The notes under the pieces were generated by a model. That model was given only the letters and a program-made list of their open reading frames with translations, was not told the origin of the DNA and did not search any database. Source: CAIWHR01 sp963726775 (lineage in GTDB: Bacteria; Pseudomonadota; Gammaproteobacteria; Burkholderiales; Casimicrobiaceae). Taken from it: a DNA stretch of 64,000 nt. Positions within the stretch are counted from its first letter, which is position 1. Each line of letters begins with the position of its first letter. The DNA is taken from positions 1 through 64,000 of the forward strand of contig CAVSDL010000008.1 in NCBI GenBank assembly GCA_963726775.1, in the 5' to 3' direction. Positions 1 to 9,477 of the stretch are shown piece by piece. A program made the position numbers and the translations under genes.

Positions 1-1286
<1,286 letters not shown>

Positions 1287-1290
<4 letters not shown>

Positions 1291-1772
1291 GGCCACCGTC
1301 GCGAGTGATTCTTCGGCGGCCGGACATTTCGCGGTTCGACGAAGAGGCCGCCGCGGTCACGGCCCTCTTGCTCGCGGCGCGGCGCGCCGCGCTGCCGGGC
1401 CTGCGCGAACTGCACACCGACGACGAAACCCGCGCGTGGATGCGCGATGTCGTGTTTCCGCGCCAGTCGGTGCGGCTCGCGGTGCTGCGCGACGAGATCG
1501 TCGGCTTCGCCGCGCGCGACGGCGCGTGGCTGACGCAGCTGTGGGTCAGGCCCGGGTGGACGGGCCACGGCATCGGGCAGCAGCTGCTGGACGCGATGAT
1601 CGCGGAAGCGGCGACTGTCACGCCGGTGCTGCGCCTCTACACGTTCCAGCGCAACGGCGGAGCGCGCCGCTTCTACGAGCGCAACGGGTTCGCGGTCAAG
1701 ATGCTCGGTGACGGGAAGAGCAACGAAGAAGGCGAGCCGGACGCCATGTACGAGCGCGCGTTGGTGCGCTGA
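1287..1772 (+). CDS. GNAT family N-acetyltransferase
   Basis: A 161-residue single-domain GNAT protein. Acetyl-CoA-binding motif A is clear at about residues 88-105 (LWVRPGWTGHGIGQQLL, with the pyrophosphate loop GHGIG), and a motif B-like segment (RRFYERNGFAV) follows near residues 130-140. Members of this family transfer an acyl group from acyl-CoA to an amine; the acceptor cannot be read from the sequence. The start chosen overlaps the uvrA stop by four bases, which suggests translational coupling, although the residues before about position 12 are unlike the family and a start slightly downstream is possible. Codon use matches the surroundings and the frame is intact, unlike both neighbours. 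Confidence 0.8.
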
Positions 1773-1821
1773 CCGGATCGCCCTTGCGCGGGACCGTCGT
1801 GCGATGCGGCGAGCGCCGCTC

Positions 1822-3326
1822 CTACGCCGCCAGCCACGCCGCGAGGTCGCGCTTCAGCTTCATCATGTCGGCCTCGCGCGTGTACATCATGTGGCCGGCG
1901 TCGTAGTAGTGGTGCTCGACGCGCGCGAGCACGTCGGGCGGCACGTCGAGCTGCGCGAGCGACCAGTCGGACGCGCTGTACGGCGTCCCGAGATCGTAGT
2001 GACCGCTCGCGACCAGCACGCGCAGGTGCGGGATTGCGGCGCAGCGCGCGCGACAGGTCGGGACTCGTGCAGGCGTAGCTGTTGCCCTTCTCCTCGCCGC
2101 GGTTCCAGTTCCACTGCTTGTGCGCGTCCATCGACAGCACTTCGTAGCGCGCCTGCGTGTCCACGCCCAGGCTCTCGCTCATGTACGCGTGCGCGGCCAT
2201 CGTGTACGGCGCGACGATCGCTTCGATGCCCGGGTCGAACTCCCAGTCGCGCGAGCGGCTCGCGGCCATCGGTCCGGTGACGCGCGCCTCGAGCCGGCCG
2301 ACGATCAGGCCGCGGTCGCGCAGCAGCTCGACGAAGAACGTGTGGTCGCTGATGCGCAGGTTCTTCTCCTCGACCAGCGATCGGCGCGAGTCCGGTCAGC
2401 TCCGCGACGCGATTCACGACGCGGCGTCGCGCCGCCTTCGACAGGCGCGATCCCGCATGCAGCGCGGCCAGGTATTCGTCGACGACGAATTCCTCCGCGG
2501 CCGCCCGCGCTGCCGCCGGCGATTCGGCGAGGCGCCCCTTGAGCTTGCCGTGATACTGCGCGACGCACGCGAACGCGGGCAGGAACAGCGCGTACGGCAG
2601 GTCGTTGCGCGGCGCGAAGACGACGCTCTGCAGGTCCATCGCGCAGGAGACGAGAACGAGTCCCGACAGCGCGACGCCGATGTCCTGCAGCTTGTCGGCG
2701 AGCGCCGCGCCGCGCGTCGTGCCGTAGCTTTCGCCGGCGACGTAGACCGGCGAGCTCCAGCGGCGATGGCGTCCGAGCCACGTGCGGATGCACTCGGCGA
2801 GCGCATCGACGTCGCCGTCGACCGACAGCATCTTCTTGCGCGCGTCGTCGCTGGCGGTGATCGAATAGCCGGTGTGCGGCGGATCGATGAACACGAGGTC
2901 GAAGTGCTCGAACCACGACTCCTGGTTGTCCGTCACGGTGTACGGGGGCGGCGGCATCGTGCCGTCCTCGCGAATGACCACCCGCTTCGGCCCGAGCGCG
3001 CCCAGGTGCAGCCAGATCGACGCCGAACCGGGCCCGCCGTTGAACACGAAGCACACCGGGCGCGTCGCCGGATCTGCGGCGGCGAGGAAATACGACGTGG
3101 TGAACACCGCGGCTTCCGGGTCGCCGCGCTTGTCGTCGACGCCGCCGGCGACGACCGGCACGAATTCGGCGATCGCGCGGTAGGCAAGCGTGCGGCCGCC
3201 GAGCACGATGCTCGCCTCGCTCTTGCACGGGTCGCGGGCGAGCAGCTTGTCCACCTTCTCGCGCATTCGCTTGGTCGCGTCTTCCGGGGCCGGGGCCGGG
3301 GCCGGGGCTTGCGCCGGTTCGCTCAT
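1822..3326 (-). CDS. S10 family serine carboxypeptidase-like protein (frameshifted)
   Basis: An alpha/beta-hydrolase of the S10 carboxypeptidase family. The oxyanion segment NGGPGSASIWLHLG, the nucleophile motif AGESYG, the catalytic Asp in ASGHYDLGTP and the catalytic His in YDAGHMMY are all readable, so the whole triad is encoded. There is no clear signal peptide; the N-terminus (from 3326) has an Ala-Pro run. The frame is broken twice. Near 2375 one extra base separates TGLAP from SLVEEKNLRISDH, and near 2040 one extra base separates RRNP from HLRVLVASGHYD. Removing both restores a full-length protein of about 500 residues. Either this is a recent pseudogene or the 5' end of this window is poorly determined; uvrA nearby has the same problem. 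An earlier ATG upstream of 3326 is unlikely because the family begins close to this Met. Confidence 0.8.
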
Positions 3327-3465
3327 GGGGTGTCTCGTCAGGGTAGGGTGGATCGAGGAGGGCGGGCCGACACGATCGCCGCGTTTCCGCTTTCTGCAGC
3401 GCTGCGAGCCGCGAGATTCGAATTCGACGGTGCGGGCTGGAGTATTTCGGGAATGGCGCCCGTGG

Positions 3466-4023
3466 TCAACCCGGATCGTGCTGCTTCGCGCTTCCGTCCG
3501 CCGGGTCTGCCGCCTTCGCGTCGTGCGTGATCGCGGCGAGTATGCCTTGCAAGAGCGCCGTCGGCGTCGGCGGACATCCGGCGATCTCGACATCGACGGG
3601 AATGACATTGGCGACGCGACCCAGGCTCGCGTAGCTTTCCCCGAAGATGCCGCCGGTGCAGCCGCAATCGCCAACGGCGACGACGAGCTTCGGTTCCGGC
3701 GTCGCGTCGTAGGTTCGCTTCAACGCAATCGCCATGTGCTTCGACACCGGCCCCGTCACCAGCAGCATGTCGGCGTGGCGCGGGCTCGCGACGAAGCGGA
3801 TGCCGAGGCCTTCGATGTTGTAGTACGGATTGCCGAGCGCGTGAATCTCCAGCTCGCAGCCGTTGCACGACCCGGCATCGACCTGCCGGATCGTCAACGC
3901 GCGGCCCAGCGTGCGCAGGATCTTCTGCTGCAGCCGGGCAACGATGACCATCGCGTCGTCGGGCGCAGGCGCCGCTTCGGTCCTGATGCCTGTCTTCGCG
4001 ATCTGGCGGAGGATGTACAGCAT
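3466..4023 (-). CDS. hyfI: HyfI-like (NuoB-family) 4Fe-4S subunit of an Ehr-type complex
   Basis: A 185-residue homologue of NuoB and the small subunit of group 4 membrane hydrogenases. It would carry the 4Fe-4S cluster (N2-like) next to the large subunit. Cysteine motifs are GSCNGCELEI (about residues 52-61), VGDCGCTGG (about 117-125) and AGCPPTP (about 148-154), the usual CxxC...C...C ligand set. It is the last gene of the minus-strand operon hyfB-C-E-F-G-I, and its start lies five bases from the hyfG stop. No HyfA, HyfH or NuoI-like ferredoxin gene is present next to it, so how electrons enter the complex is not visible here. Confidence 0.88.
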   Translation of the reverse strand: MLYILRQIAKTGIRTEAAPAPDDAMVIVARLQQKILRTLGRALTIRQVDAGSCNGCELEIHALGNPYYNIEGLGIRFVASPRHADMLLVTGPVSKHMAIALKRTYDATPEPKLVVAVGDCGCTGGIFGESYASLGRVANVIPVDVEIAGCPPTPTALLQGILAAITHDAKAADPADGSAKQHDPG

Positions 4024-4027
4024 GCGA

Positions 4028-5572
4028 TTACAGGTCGTGCCCGCTGTAGGAAAGGTTGAATGACTTGTTGATCAGCGGAAAGTCGGGAACGATATTGCCG
4101 ATGACCGCATGCTCGAGCACCGGCCAATTCGACCATGAAGGGTCATGCGGGTGGCAGCGGCGGACGGTTCCGCCGCCGCCGCTCTCGAGCGCGATGAAAA
4201 CCGGACCGCGCCAGCCCTCGACGAGCCCCAGGCCAAGCTTGAACGCCGGTGCCTGGGGCAGCGGCACGCGAACATCGCCCTGCGGCAACGCGTCGACGAT
4301 CGTGCGGATCAGCCGCAGCGATTCCAGCGCCTCGTCGAAACGCACGGCGACGCGGGCAGCGACGTCACCTTCGGCCCTCGTCGCGATGCGGACCGCGAGA
4401 GCATCGTACGGCAACACGGGGAAGTCGCAGCGCAGGTCGCGCGCCTGGCCGCTGGCGCGACCCGCCAATCCCGTGAGCCCGAGTGTCGCCGCGAGCGCGG
4501 GCGTCACCTGCCCGCAAGTGCGGAACCGGTCCTGCAGCCCGGCGTGCTCGTCGTAGATGTCGCGCAGCGTCCGGATCTCGGCATCCAGCCGCGTGCATTC
4601 GTCGCGCATCGCTGCTGCGTGCTCGGGTGCCAGATCGCGTGCGACGCCGCCCGGGACGACGACGTCCATCAGCAGCCGATGTCCGAATGCGGCCAGGTTG
4701 GTGCGCAATACGTCCTCCCTGAGCCGCGAGAACTGCGCGAGGCCGAAGGCGAAGCCGCCGTCGTTGCCGAGGTATCCGAGGTCGCCGAGATGATTGGCGA
4801 CGCGCTCGCGCTCGAGGGCCAGTGCGCGGAGCCACGCGGCGCGCTGCGGAACGTCGACGCCGACGATCGCCTCCGCCGCCTGCGCATAGGCCCAGGCGTA
4901 CGCAACCGTGCTGTCTCCGGACACGCGACCGGCGAGCCGGCAGCCTTCGGCAAGGGGCAGCGACTCGAAGCGCTTTTCGACGCCCTTGTGCACGTAACCG
5001 AGGCGTTCCTCCAGCCGCAGCACCTTCTCGCCCACGATCTGGAACCGGAAATGCCCGGGCTCGATGATGCCGGCGTGCACCGGACCGACCGGGATCTCGT
5101 GCACGCCGTCGCCTGTGACACGTACGAACGCGTAGTCCTCTTCACCGGGTTCCCACTTGGACAGGGCCTCGAAATCCCGGCGCAGCGGAAAACGGTCGAT
5201 GGGCCAGCTTGCCTGCCACAGCCACGGCCGCTGATCGTCGGCTTCCGAGGCGATGCCGATGAGATCGAACGTCGCCCGCTGCATCCGGTTCGCCGCGGGA
5301 AAGATCGTCGCCAGATCGGCGTAATGAGCGTCGCCGTCCGGCAGCGTGTGCTCGAGGAGCGTCAGGCCGTCGTCATCGGCGAGTGCTACCCGCAGACAGA
5401 AACCGCGATCGCGGTCGCGCTCGTCGGTCGCCCACAGCGCGACAAGCCGCCCCCCCTGCTCCCACGCCAGCCGGCATGCGGCCAGGAGCTGCCCTGAACC
5501 GACCGGGACGCGCCTTGCCGGCACCACGCAGCGCAGCGCAGCGGCTGCGAGGCCGAGAGGGGAAACGTTCAT
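4028..5572 (-). CDS. hyfG: HyfG-like fused NuoC/NuoD large subunit without Ni-binding cysteines
   Basis: A 514-residue protein with an N-terminal NuoC-like part (about 1-150) and a NuoD/hydrogenase large-subunit part (about 155-514) beginning at HEIPVGPVHAGIIEPGHFRF. In true group 4 NiFe hydrogenases the Ni ligands are two CxxC motifs. Here the first position reads RVSGDST (residues 216-222) and the C-terminal one reads NLSYSGHDL (506-514), so all four cysteines are missing. The protein also ends without the extra tail that is cleaved during NiFe maturation. It should therefore not be a hydrogenase; the pattern is that of energy-converting hydrogenase-related (Ehr) complexes. It probably couples an unknown redox or conformational process to ion movement through HyfB and HyfF. 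Confidence 0.87.
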   Translation of the reverse strand: MNVSPLGLAAAALRCVVPARRVPVGSGQLLAACRLAWEQGGRLVALWATDERDRDRGFCLRVALADDDGLTLLEHTLPDGDAHYADLATIFPAANRMQRATFDLIGIASEADDQRPWLWQASWPIDRFPLRRDFEALSKWEPGEEDYAFVRVTGDGVHEIPVGPVHAGIIEPGHFRFQIVGEKVLRLEERLGYVHKGVEKRFESLPLAEGCRLAGRVSGDSTVAYAWAYAQAAEAIVGVDVPQRAAWLRALALERERVANHLGDLGYLGNDGGFAFGLAQFSRLREDVLRTNLAAFGHRLLMDVVVPGGVARDLAPEHAAAMRDECTRLDAEIRTLRDIYDEHAGLQDRFRTCGQVTPALAATLGLTGLAGRASGQARDLRCDFPVLPYDALAVRIATRAEGDVAARVAVRFDEALESLRLIRTIVDALPQGDVRVPLPQAPAFKLGLGLVEGWRGPVFIALESGGGGTVRRCHPHDPSWSNWPVLEHAVIGNIVPDFPLINKSFNLSYSGHDL

Positions 5573-5621
5573 CGCGAGGGTGTCAGCACGTCGGAGATCC
5601 GGGATTTTTCATCGCGGCAGG

Positions 5622-7073
5622 TCAGCCTATCAACCGCGCCGCCTGCCGGTACCAGTCGGCCAGGAACGGCGGGATCCACAGGCCCAGCATCAGTACCAGC
5701 GCGAGATGCGCGAACACGGGCAGCATCGCGGGTCGCACCGGCAGGCGCTTCGCCGTCGTCTCGCCGAACACCATCGGCTGCACCTTGGAGAACACGGCGG
5801 CGAACGCAATGCCGAGCGCGACCAGCAGGAAAGGCGTCGCCCAGGGTTGTTCGCGCATCGCGGTGATCAGTATCAGGAACTCGCTGGCGAATACGCCGAA
5901 CGGCGGCATGCCGAGTATCGCCAACGTTCCGAGCACGAGTCCCCAGCCTATCGCGGGGCTGATCGTGACCAGGCCGCGAATGTCTTCCATCAGCTGCGTG
6001 CCGGTCTTCTGCGCCGCGTGACCGGCGGCGAAGAAGATCGCCGATTTGGTCAGCGAATGCACGGTCATGTGCAGCAGGCCCGCGAAGTTCGCGACGGCCC
6101 CGCCCATCCCGAACGCGAACGTGATGATCCCCATGTGCTCGATGGACGAGTACGCGAACAGCCGCTTGATGTCCTTCTGGCGGGACAGCAGAAACGCCGC
6201 GACGACGACGGACAGGAGACCGAAGCCCATCATCAGCTCCTTCGCGAACGATGTGTGCAGCGAGCCTTCGACCAGCACCTTGCAGCGGACGACCGCGTAC
6301 AGCGCGACGTTGAGCAGCAGCCCCGAAAGCACAGCGGAAACCGGCGTCGGTCCCTCGGCGTGGGCGTCGGGCAGCCAGTTGTGCAGCGGCACGAGCCCGA
6401 CCTTCGTGCCGTAGCCCACGAGAAGGAACACGAACGCCAGCGAGAGCACCGTCGGCTCGAGACTACCCTTGACGCTGTTGAGCTCGGTCCACAGCAGCGC
6501 GCCGCCCTCGGCGCCCAGCAGCTTTTCGGCGGCGAAGTAGAGCAGGATCGTGCCGAACAGCGCCTGCGCGATGCCGACGCCGCAGAGGATGAAGTATTTC
6601 CACGCGGCCTCCAGGCTGGCGGGCGTCCTGTACAGCGACACGAGCAGCACCGTCGTCAGCGTCGCGGCCTCCATCGCCACCCACAGGATGCCCATGTTGT
6701 TCGTCAACAGCGCCAGCAGCATCGTGAAATTGAACAGCTGGTACATGCTGTGGTAGAGCCGCAGCCGTGTCGTGGTCAGCCGGCCGTGCTCGAATTCGAT
6801 CCGCATGTACGGCCGCGAGAAGATCGACGTCGTGAACCCGACGAATGCGGTCAGGGCGACGAGGAACACGTTGAACGGGTCGACGAAGAACTGCCTGTTG
6901 AGAACGAGCAGCGGCCCGTCGGCGATCACGCGCGCCGTGAGCGCTGCGGCGGCCAGGAACGTGACCAGGCTGACGGCAACGTTGACTGCAGGGGCCTCGT
7001 CGCGATGGCCGACGAGGGCAAGGATCGCCGCGCCGGCCAGCGGCAGGCCGAGCACGGCCACGATCTCGATCAC
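5622..7073 (-). CDS. hyfF: HyfF-like proton/ion-translocating antiporter-type membrane subunit
   Basis: A polytopic NuoN/NuoM-family subunit of about 483 residues. The conserved antiporter segment GTKVGLVPLHNWLPDAHAEG holds the buried Lys and His, and KRLFAYSSIEHMG and HMTVHSLTKSAIFFAAGH are further signatures. I place the start at GTG 7073 because the family begins at IEIVAVLGLP, because GGAGG lies six bases upstream, and because the GTG overlaps the stop of the preceding repeat-encoded frame (GTGA at 7070-7073). A longer ATG-initiated frame from 7193 would add repeat-derived residues and is less likely. In related operons hyfE and hyfF adjoin directly; here about 700 bp of tandem repeat separates them. 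Confidence 0.87.
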   Translation of the reverse strand: MIEIVAVLGLPLAGAAILALVGHRDEAPAVNVAVSLVTFLAAAALTARVIADGPLLVLNRQFFVDPFNVFLVALTAFVGFTTSIFSRPYMRIEFEHGRLTTTRLRLYHSMYQLFNFTMLLALLTNNMGILWVAMEAATLTTVLLVSLYRTPASLEAAWKYFILCGVGIAQALFGTILLYFAAEKLLGAEGGALLWTELNSVKGSLEPTVLSLAFVFLLVGYGTKVGLVPLHNWLPDAHAEGPTPVSAVLSGLLLNVALYAVVRCKVLVEGSLHTSFAKELMMGFGLLSVVVAAFLLSRQKDIKRLFAYSSIEHMGIITFAFGMGGAVANFAGLLHMTVHSLTKSAIFFAAGHAAQKTGTQLMEDIRGLVTISPAIGWGLVLGTLAILGMPPFGVFASEFLILITAMREQPWATPFLLVALGIAFAAVFSKVQPMVFGETTAKRLPVRPAMLPVFAHLALVLMLGLWIPPFLADWYRQAARLIG

Positions 7074-7771
7074 TCGCGCCCTCCGCACGGCCGGAGGAAC
7101 GCACAACGCTGAGCGGTCGGGCGCCGCTCGGTCGCGCGGCGAAGTGGATGACGTTGCGTCGCGTGTCGGGCGCACTCGATCGCGCGGCGACACGTCCTTC
7201 GGACTTCACGGCTTCGCCGCGCCGCGCTCACTCGCCCTCCTTGAACGGGAAGTGGATGACGTTGCGTCGCGCGTCGGGCGAACTCGATCGCGCAGCGACA
7301 CGTCCTGCGGACTTCACGGCTGCGCCGCGCCGCGCTCACTCGCCCTCCCTGATCCGGCGGTGGATGACGTCGCGTCGCGTGTCGGGCGAACTCGATCGCG
7401 CGGCGACACGTCCTGCGGACTTCACGGCTGCGCCGCGCCGCGCTCACTCGCCCTCCCTGATCCGGCGGTGGATGACGTCGCGTCGGGCGTCGGGCGAACT
7501 CGATCGCGCAGCGACACGTCCTGCGGACTTCACGGCTGCGCCGCGCCGCGCTCACTCGCCCTCCCTGATCCGGCGGTGGATGACGTTGCGTCGAGCGTCG
7601 GGCGAACTCGATCGCGCGGCGACACGTCCTGCGGACTTCACGGCTTCGCCGCGCCGCGCTCACTCGCCCTCCCTGATCCGGCGGTGGATGACGTCGCGTC
7701 GGGTGTCGGGCGAACTCGATCGCGCGGCGACACGTCCTGCGGACTTCACGGCTTCGCCGCGCCGCGCTCAC
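7070..7771 (-). CDS. Possible translated Arg-rich 36-residue repeat protein between hyfE and hyfF
   Basis: A frame of 233 codons runs from GTG 7771 to TGA 7070 through the whole repeat array. It encodes VSAARRSREVRRTCRRAIEF... six times, 36 residues per unit; the last unit diverges after 30 residues and ends GGRE. The GTG overlaps the hyfE stop (GTGA, 7768-7771) and the TGA overlaps the hyfF start (GTGA, 7070-7073). GGAGG precedes the GTG of every unit. Because the unit is 108 bp, the frame never breaks, so ribosomes could pass from hyfE to hyfF without a gap. The product is very basic and resembles no known domain. Other frames are also open across the array, so openness alone is not proof of coding; the two junctions are the stronger argument. 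Confidence 0.35.
   Translation of the reverse strand: MSAARRSREVRRTCRRAIEFARHPTRRHPPPDQGGRVSAARRSREVRRTCRRAIEFARRSTQRHPPPDQGGRVSAARRSREVRRTCRCAIEFARRPTRRHPPPDQGGRVSAARRSREVRRTCRRAIEFARHATRRHPPPDQGGRVSAARRSREVRRTCRCAIEFARRATQRHPLPVQGGRVSAARRSREVRRTCRRAIECARHATQRHPLRRATERRPTAQRCAFLRPCGGRE
7142..7771 (-). repeat. 108-bp tandem repeat array, about 5.8 units, between hyfE and hyfF
   Basis: Unit starts (at the GTG on the minus strand) are at 7771, 7663, 7555, 7447, 7339 and 7231, exactly 108 bp apart; the sixth unit keeps homology for about 90 bp. Units differ at only a few bases. Each begins GTGAGCGCGGCGCGGCGAAG on the minus strand and ends with GGATCAGGGAGGGCGA or a variant. Within each unit, GCGCGGCG can pair with CGCCGCGC, enclosing two small hairpins, CGGC-GAA-GCCG and GTCC-GCA-GGAC, so each transcript copy can fold as a three-way junction. 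There are no spacers, so it is not a CRISPR array. Confidence 0.93.
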
Positions 7772-8436
7772 TCGCCCTCCTTCAGCTTTTCGAGGTGCTT
7801 CAGGTCGAGGCTGTCGAACTGCTCGCGGATCTGGAAGAAGAACACGCCGAGGATCAGCATGCCGACCAGCACGTCGAGCGCGATGCCGAGCTCGACGACC
7901 ATCGGCATGCCGTAGGTCGCGCTCGTCGCGGCGAAGAACAATCCGTTTTCCATCGAGAGGAAGCCGATCACCTGGGGGATCGCCTTGCGCCGGGTGATCA
8001 TCATCAGGAACGACAGCATCACGCAGGCGATTGCGATGCCCAGCGTCGCGCGGGTGACCGTGTTCGCGAGCTGCGAAATCGGCAGCGCCAGATTGAACGA
8101 AAATACGACCAGCACGATGCCGATCAGCATCGTTGTCGGGATGTTGATCAGGCCCTCGAATTCCCACCGTACGTCGAGGCGCCGGATCAGCCGGTGCAGC
8201 AGCCACGGCAACAGCATCACCTTGAGCAGCAACGTCAGCCCGGCCGACCAGTAGAGGTGCGGCTGCGCGGTGCCGAAGGCCACGACTCCCGTCGAGATCG
8301 CCAGCGCGAGCCCCTGCGCCGCGAAGAGATTGATGAGCGACAGGACGCGGCGCTGCGCCAGCATTGCGAATGCGAGGAGCAGCAGGATCGACGCGAACAG
8401 GTTGATCAGCTGGGCGTAGAGAGGCAGATCGGCCAT
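7768..8436 (-). CDS. hyfE: HyfE-like membrane subunit
   Basis: A 222-residue polytopic protein of the HyfE family, related in its C-terminal half to NuoK-like antiporter subunits (FLSMENGLFFAATSATYGMP carries the membrane Glu). It would sit in the membrane arm between HyfB/HyfC and HyfF. The order hyfB-hyfC-hyfE matches hydrogenase-4 operons that lack hyfD. The last codons, KEGE-stop, form the sequence GGAGGGCGAGTGA, which is also the edge of every 108-bp repeat unit that follows. The stop overlaps a GTG, the same arrangement that would be expected for direct coupling to hyfF before the repeat arrived. The hyfC stop is 93 bp upstream. Confidence 0.86.
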   Translation of the reverse strand: MADLPLYAQLINLFASILLLLAFAMLAQRRVLSLINLFAAQGLALAISTGVVAFGTAQPHLYWSAGLTLLLKVMLLPWLLHRLIRRLDVRWEFEGLINIPTTMLIGIVLVVFSFNLALPISQLANTVTRATLGIAIACVMLSFLMMITRRKAIPQVIGFLSMENGLFFAATSATYGMPMVVELGIALDVLVGMLILGVFFFQIREQFDSLDLKHLEKLKEGE

Positions 8437-8529
8437 GTCTCTACATCTCGGGATTATCCGGCACGCCGCGATGGCGGCGTGGAAATGCCCTGGATATCAT
8501 GGTGAGGATCGCGCCTGCCCTGAAGCGTT

Positions 8530-9477
8530 TCAGCTGCCGAGCAGCAGATTGACGAGCATCGCCAGCACCGCGAACAGGAACGCGGTGCCGAGGAACTCCG
8601 GCGCGCGAAAAATTCGCAGCTTCGCCGACAGCGTTTCGATCAGCGCCAGCGCGAAACCGCCGATCACGAGCTTGAAGACGAGTGTCGGGGCCGCGCCGAG
8701 AATTGCGAGCCAGTCACCGCCGGCCGCGATGCCGAACGGAAAGAACAGTGCCAATCCGATGCACGAGTAGTTGAAGAGCTTCAGCGCGGACGCCCATTCG
8801 ATCAGCGCGAGATGCCGGGCGGAATACTCGAGAATCATCGCCTCGTGGATCATCGTGAGTTCGAGGTGTGTGGCCGGATTGTCGATCGGGATGCGCGCGT
8901 TCTCGGCGAGCGACACCATGGTGAACGCGACGCCGGCGAGGGCGAGGCTGGGATAGATCCCCAATTCCCGGTGGGCGAGCGTGTCGACGATTGTCGGCAG
9001 CGAGGTGCTGCCCGAGATCAGCGACGCGGTAAAGAGCACCATCAGCAGGGCAGGCTCCGCGAGGAAGCCGACGAACATCTCGCGCCGCGCGCCGAGCGAT
9101 CCGAACGCAGTGCCGATGTCCATCGCGGCCAGCGCGATGAACACGCGAGCGAGCGCGAACAGCCCGACCAGGGCGATGGCGTCGGCGGCGCGCGCGAAGG
9201 GGAGGTCCGTGGCAAGCGAAGGAACGATCGCGGCCGCGCAGCACATCGATCCGAACACGATGTAAGGCGCCGTCCGAAAGATCGGCGAAGCGTGATCGGC
9301 GACGACCGCGTCCTTCATGAACAGCTTGCGGATGGTCCGGTAGGGCAGCAGCAGCGACGGCGCGCTCTTGTTCTGCAGCCAGGCACGGCACTGGTTCACC
9401 CAGCCGACGAGCAGCGGTGCCAGCAGCAGCGCGATGGCGAGCTGCAGCAACTGGGAAAGCAGGGCCGAGGGCGTCAT
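8530..9477 (-). CDS. hyfC: HyfC-like (NuoH-family) membrane subunit
   Basis: A 315-residue NuoH-type subunit that links the hydrophilic module to the membrane arm. The segments NKSAPSLLLPYRTIRKLFMK and NARIPIDNPATHLELTMIHEAM are characteristic: the first is the conserved cytoplasmic loop and the second the carboxylate-rich loop after a central membrane helix. The start is ATG 9477, whose ATGA overlaps the hyfB stop (9474-9476), so translation is probably coupled to hyfB. A much longer open frame extends upstream of this ATG to 11052 but is only the out-of-frame shadow of hyfB. Confidence 0.88.
   Translation of the reverse strand: MTPSALLSQLLQLAIALLLAPLLVGWVNQCRAWLQNKSAPSLLLPYRTIRKLFMKDAVVADHASPIFRTAPYIVFGSMCCAAAIVPSLATDLPFARAADAIALVGLFALARVFIALAAMDIGTAFGSLGARREMFVGFLAEPALLMVLFTASLISGSTSLPTIVDTLAHRELGIYPSLALAGVAFTMVSLAENARIPIDNPATHLELTMIHEAMILEYSARHLALIEWASALKLFNYSCIGLALFFPFGIAAGGDWLAILGAAPTLVFKLVIGGFALALIETLSAKLRIFRAPEFLGTAFLFAVLAMLVNLLLGS

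Noticed and set aside
4145..5497. 450-residue plus-strand frame opposite hyfG
   Set aside because: Shadow frame: Arg/Ala-rich with no domain, fully antisense to a gene with clear family motifs.
7142..7771. CRISPR array
   Set aside because: Units are contiguous and nearly identical with no unique spacers, and there is no cas gene in the window.
6772..8505. 577-residue plus-strand frame through the repeat array
   Set aside because: It is open because the 108-bp unit lacks stops in several frames. Outside the array it is antisense to hyfE and hyfF and resembles nothing.
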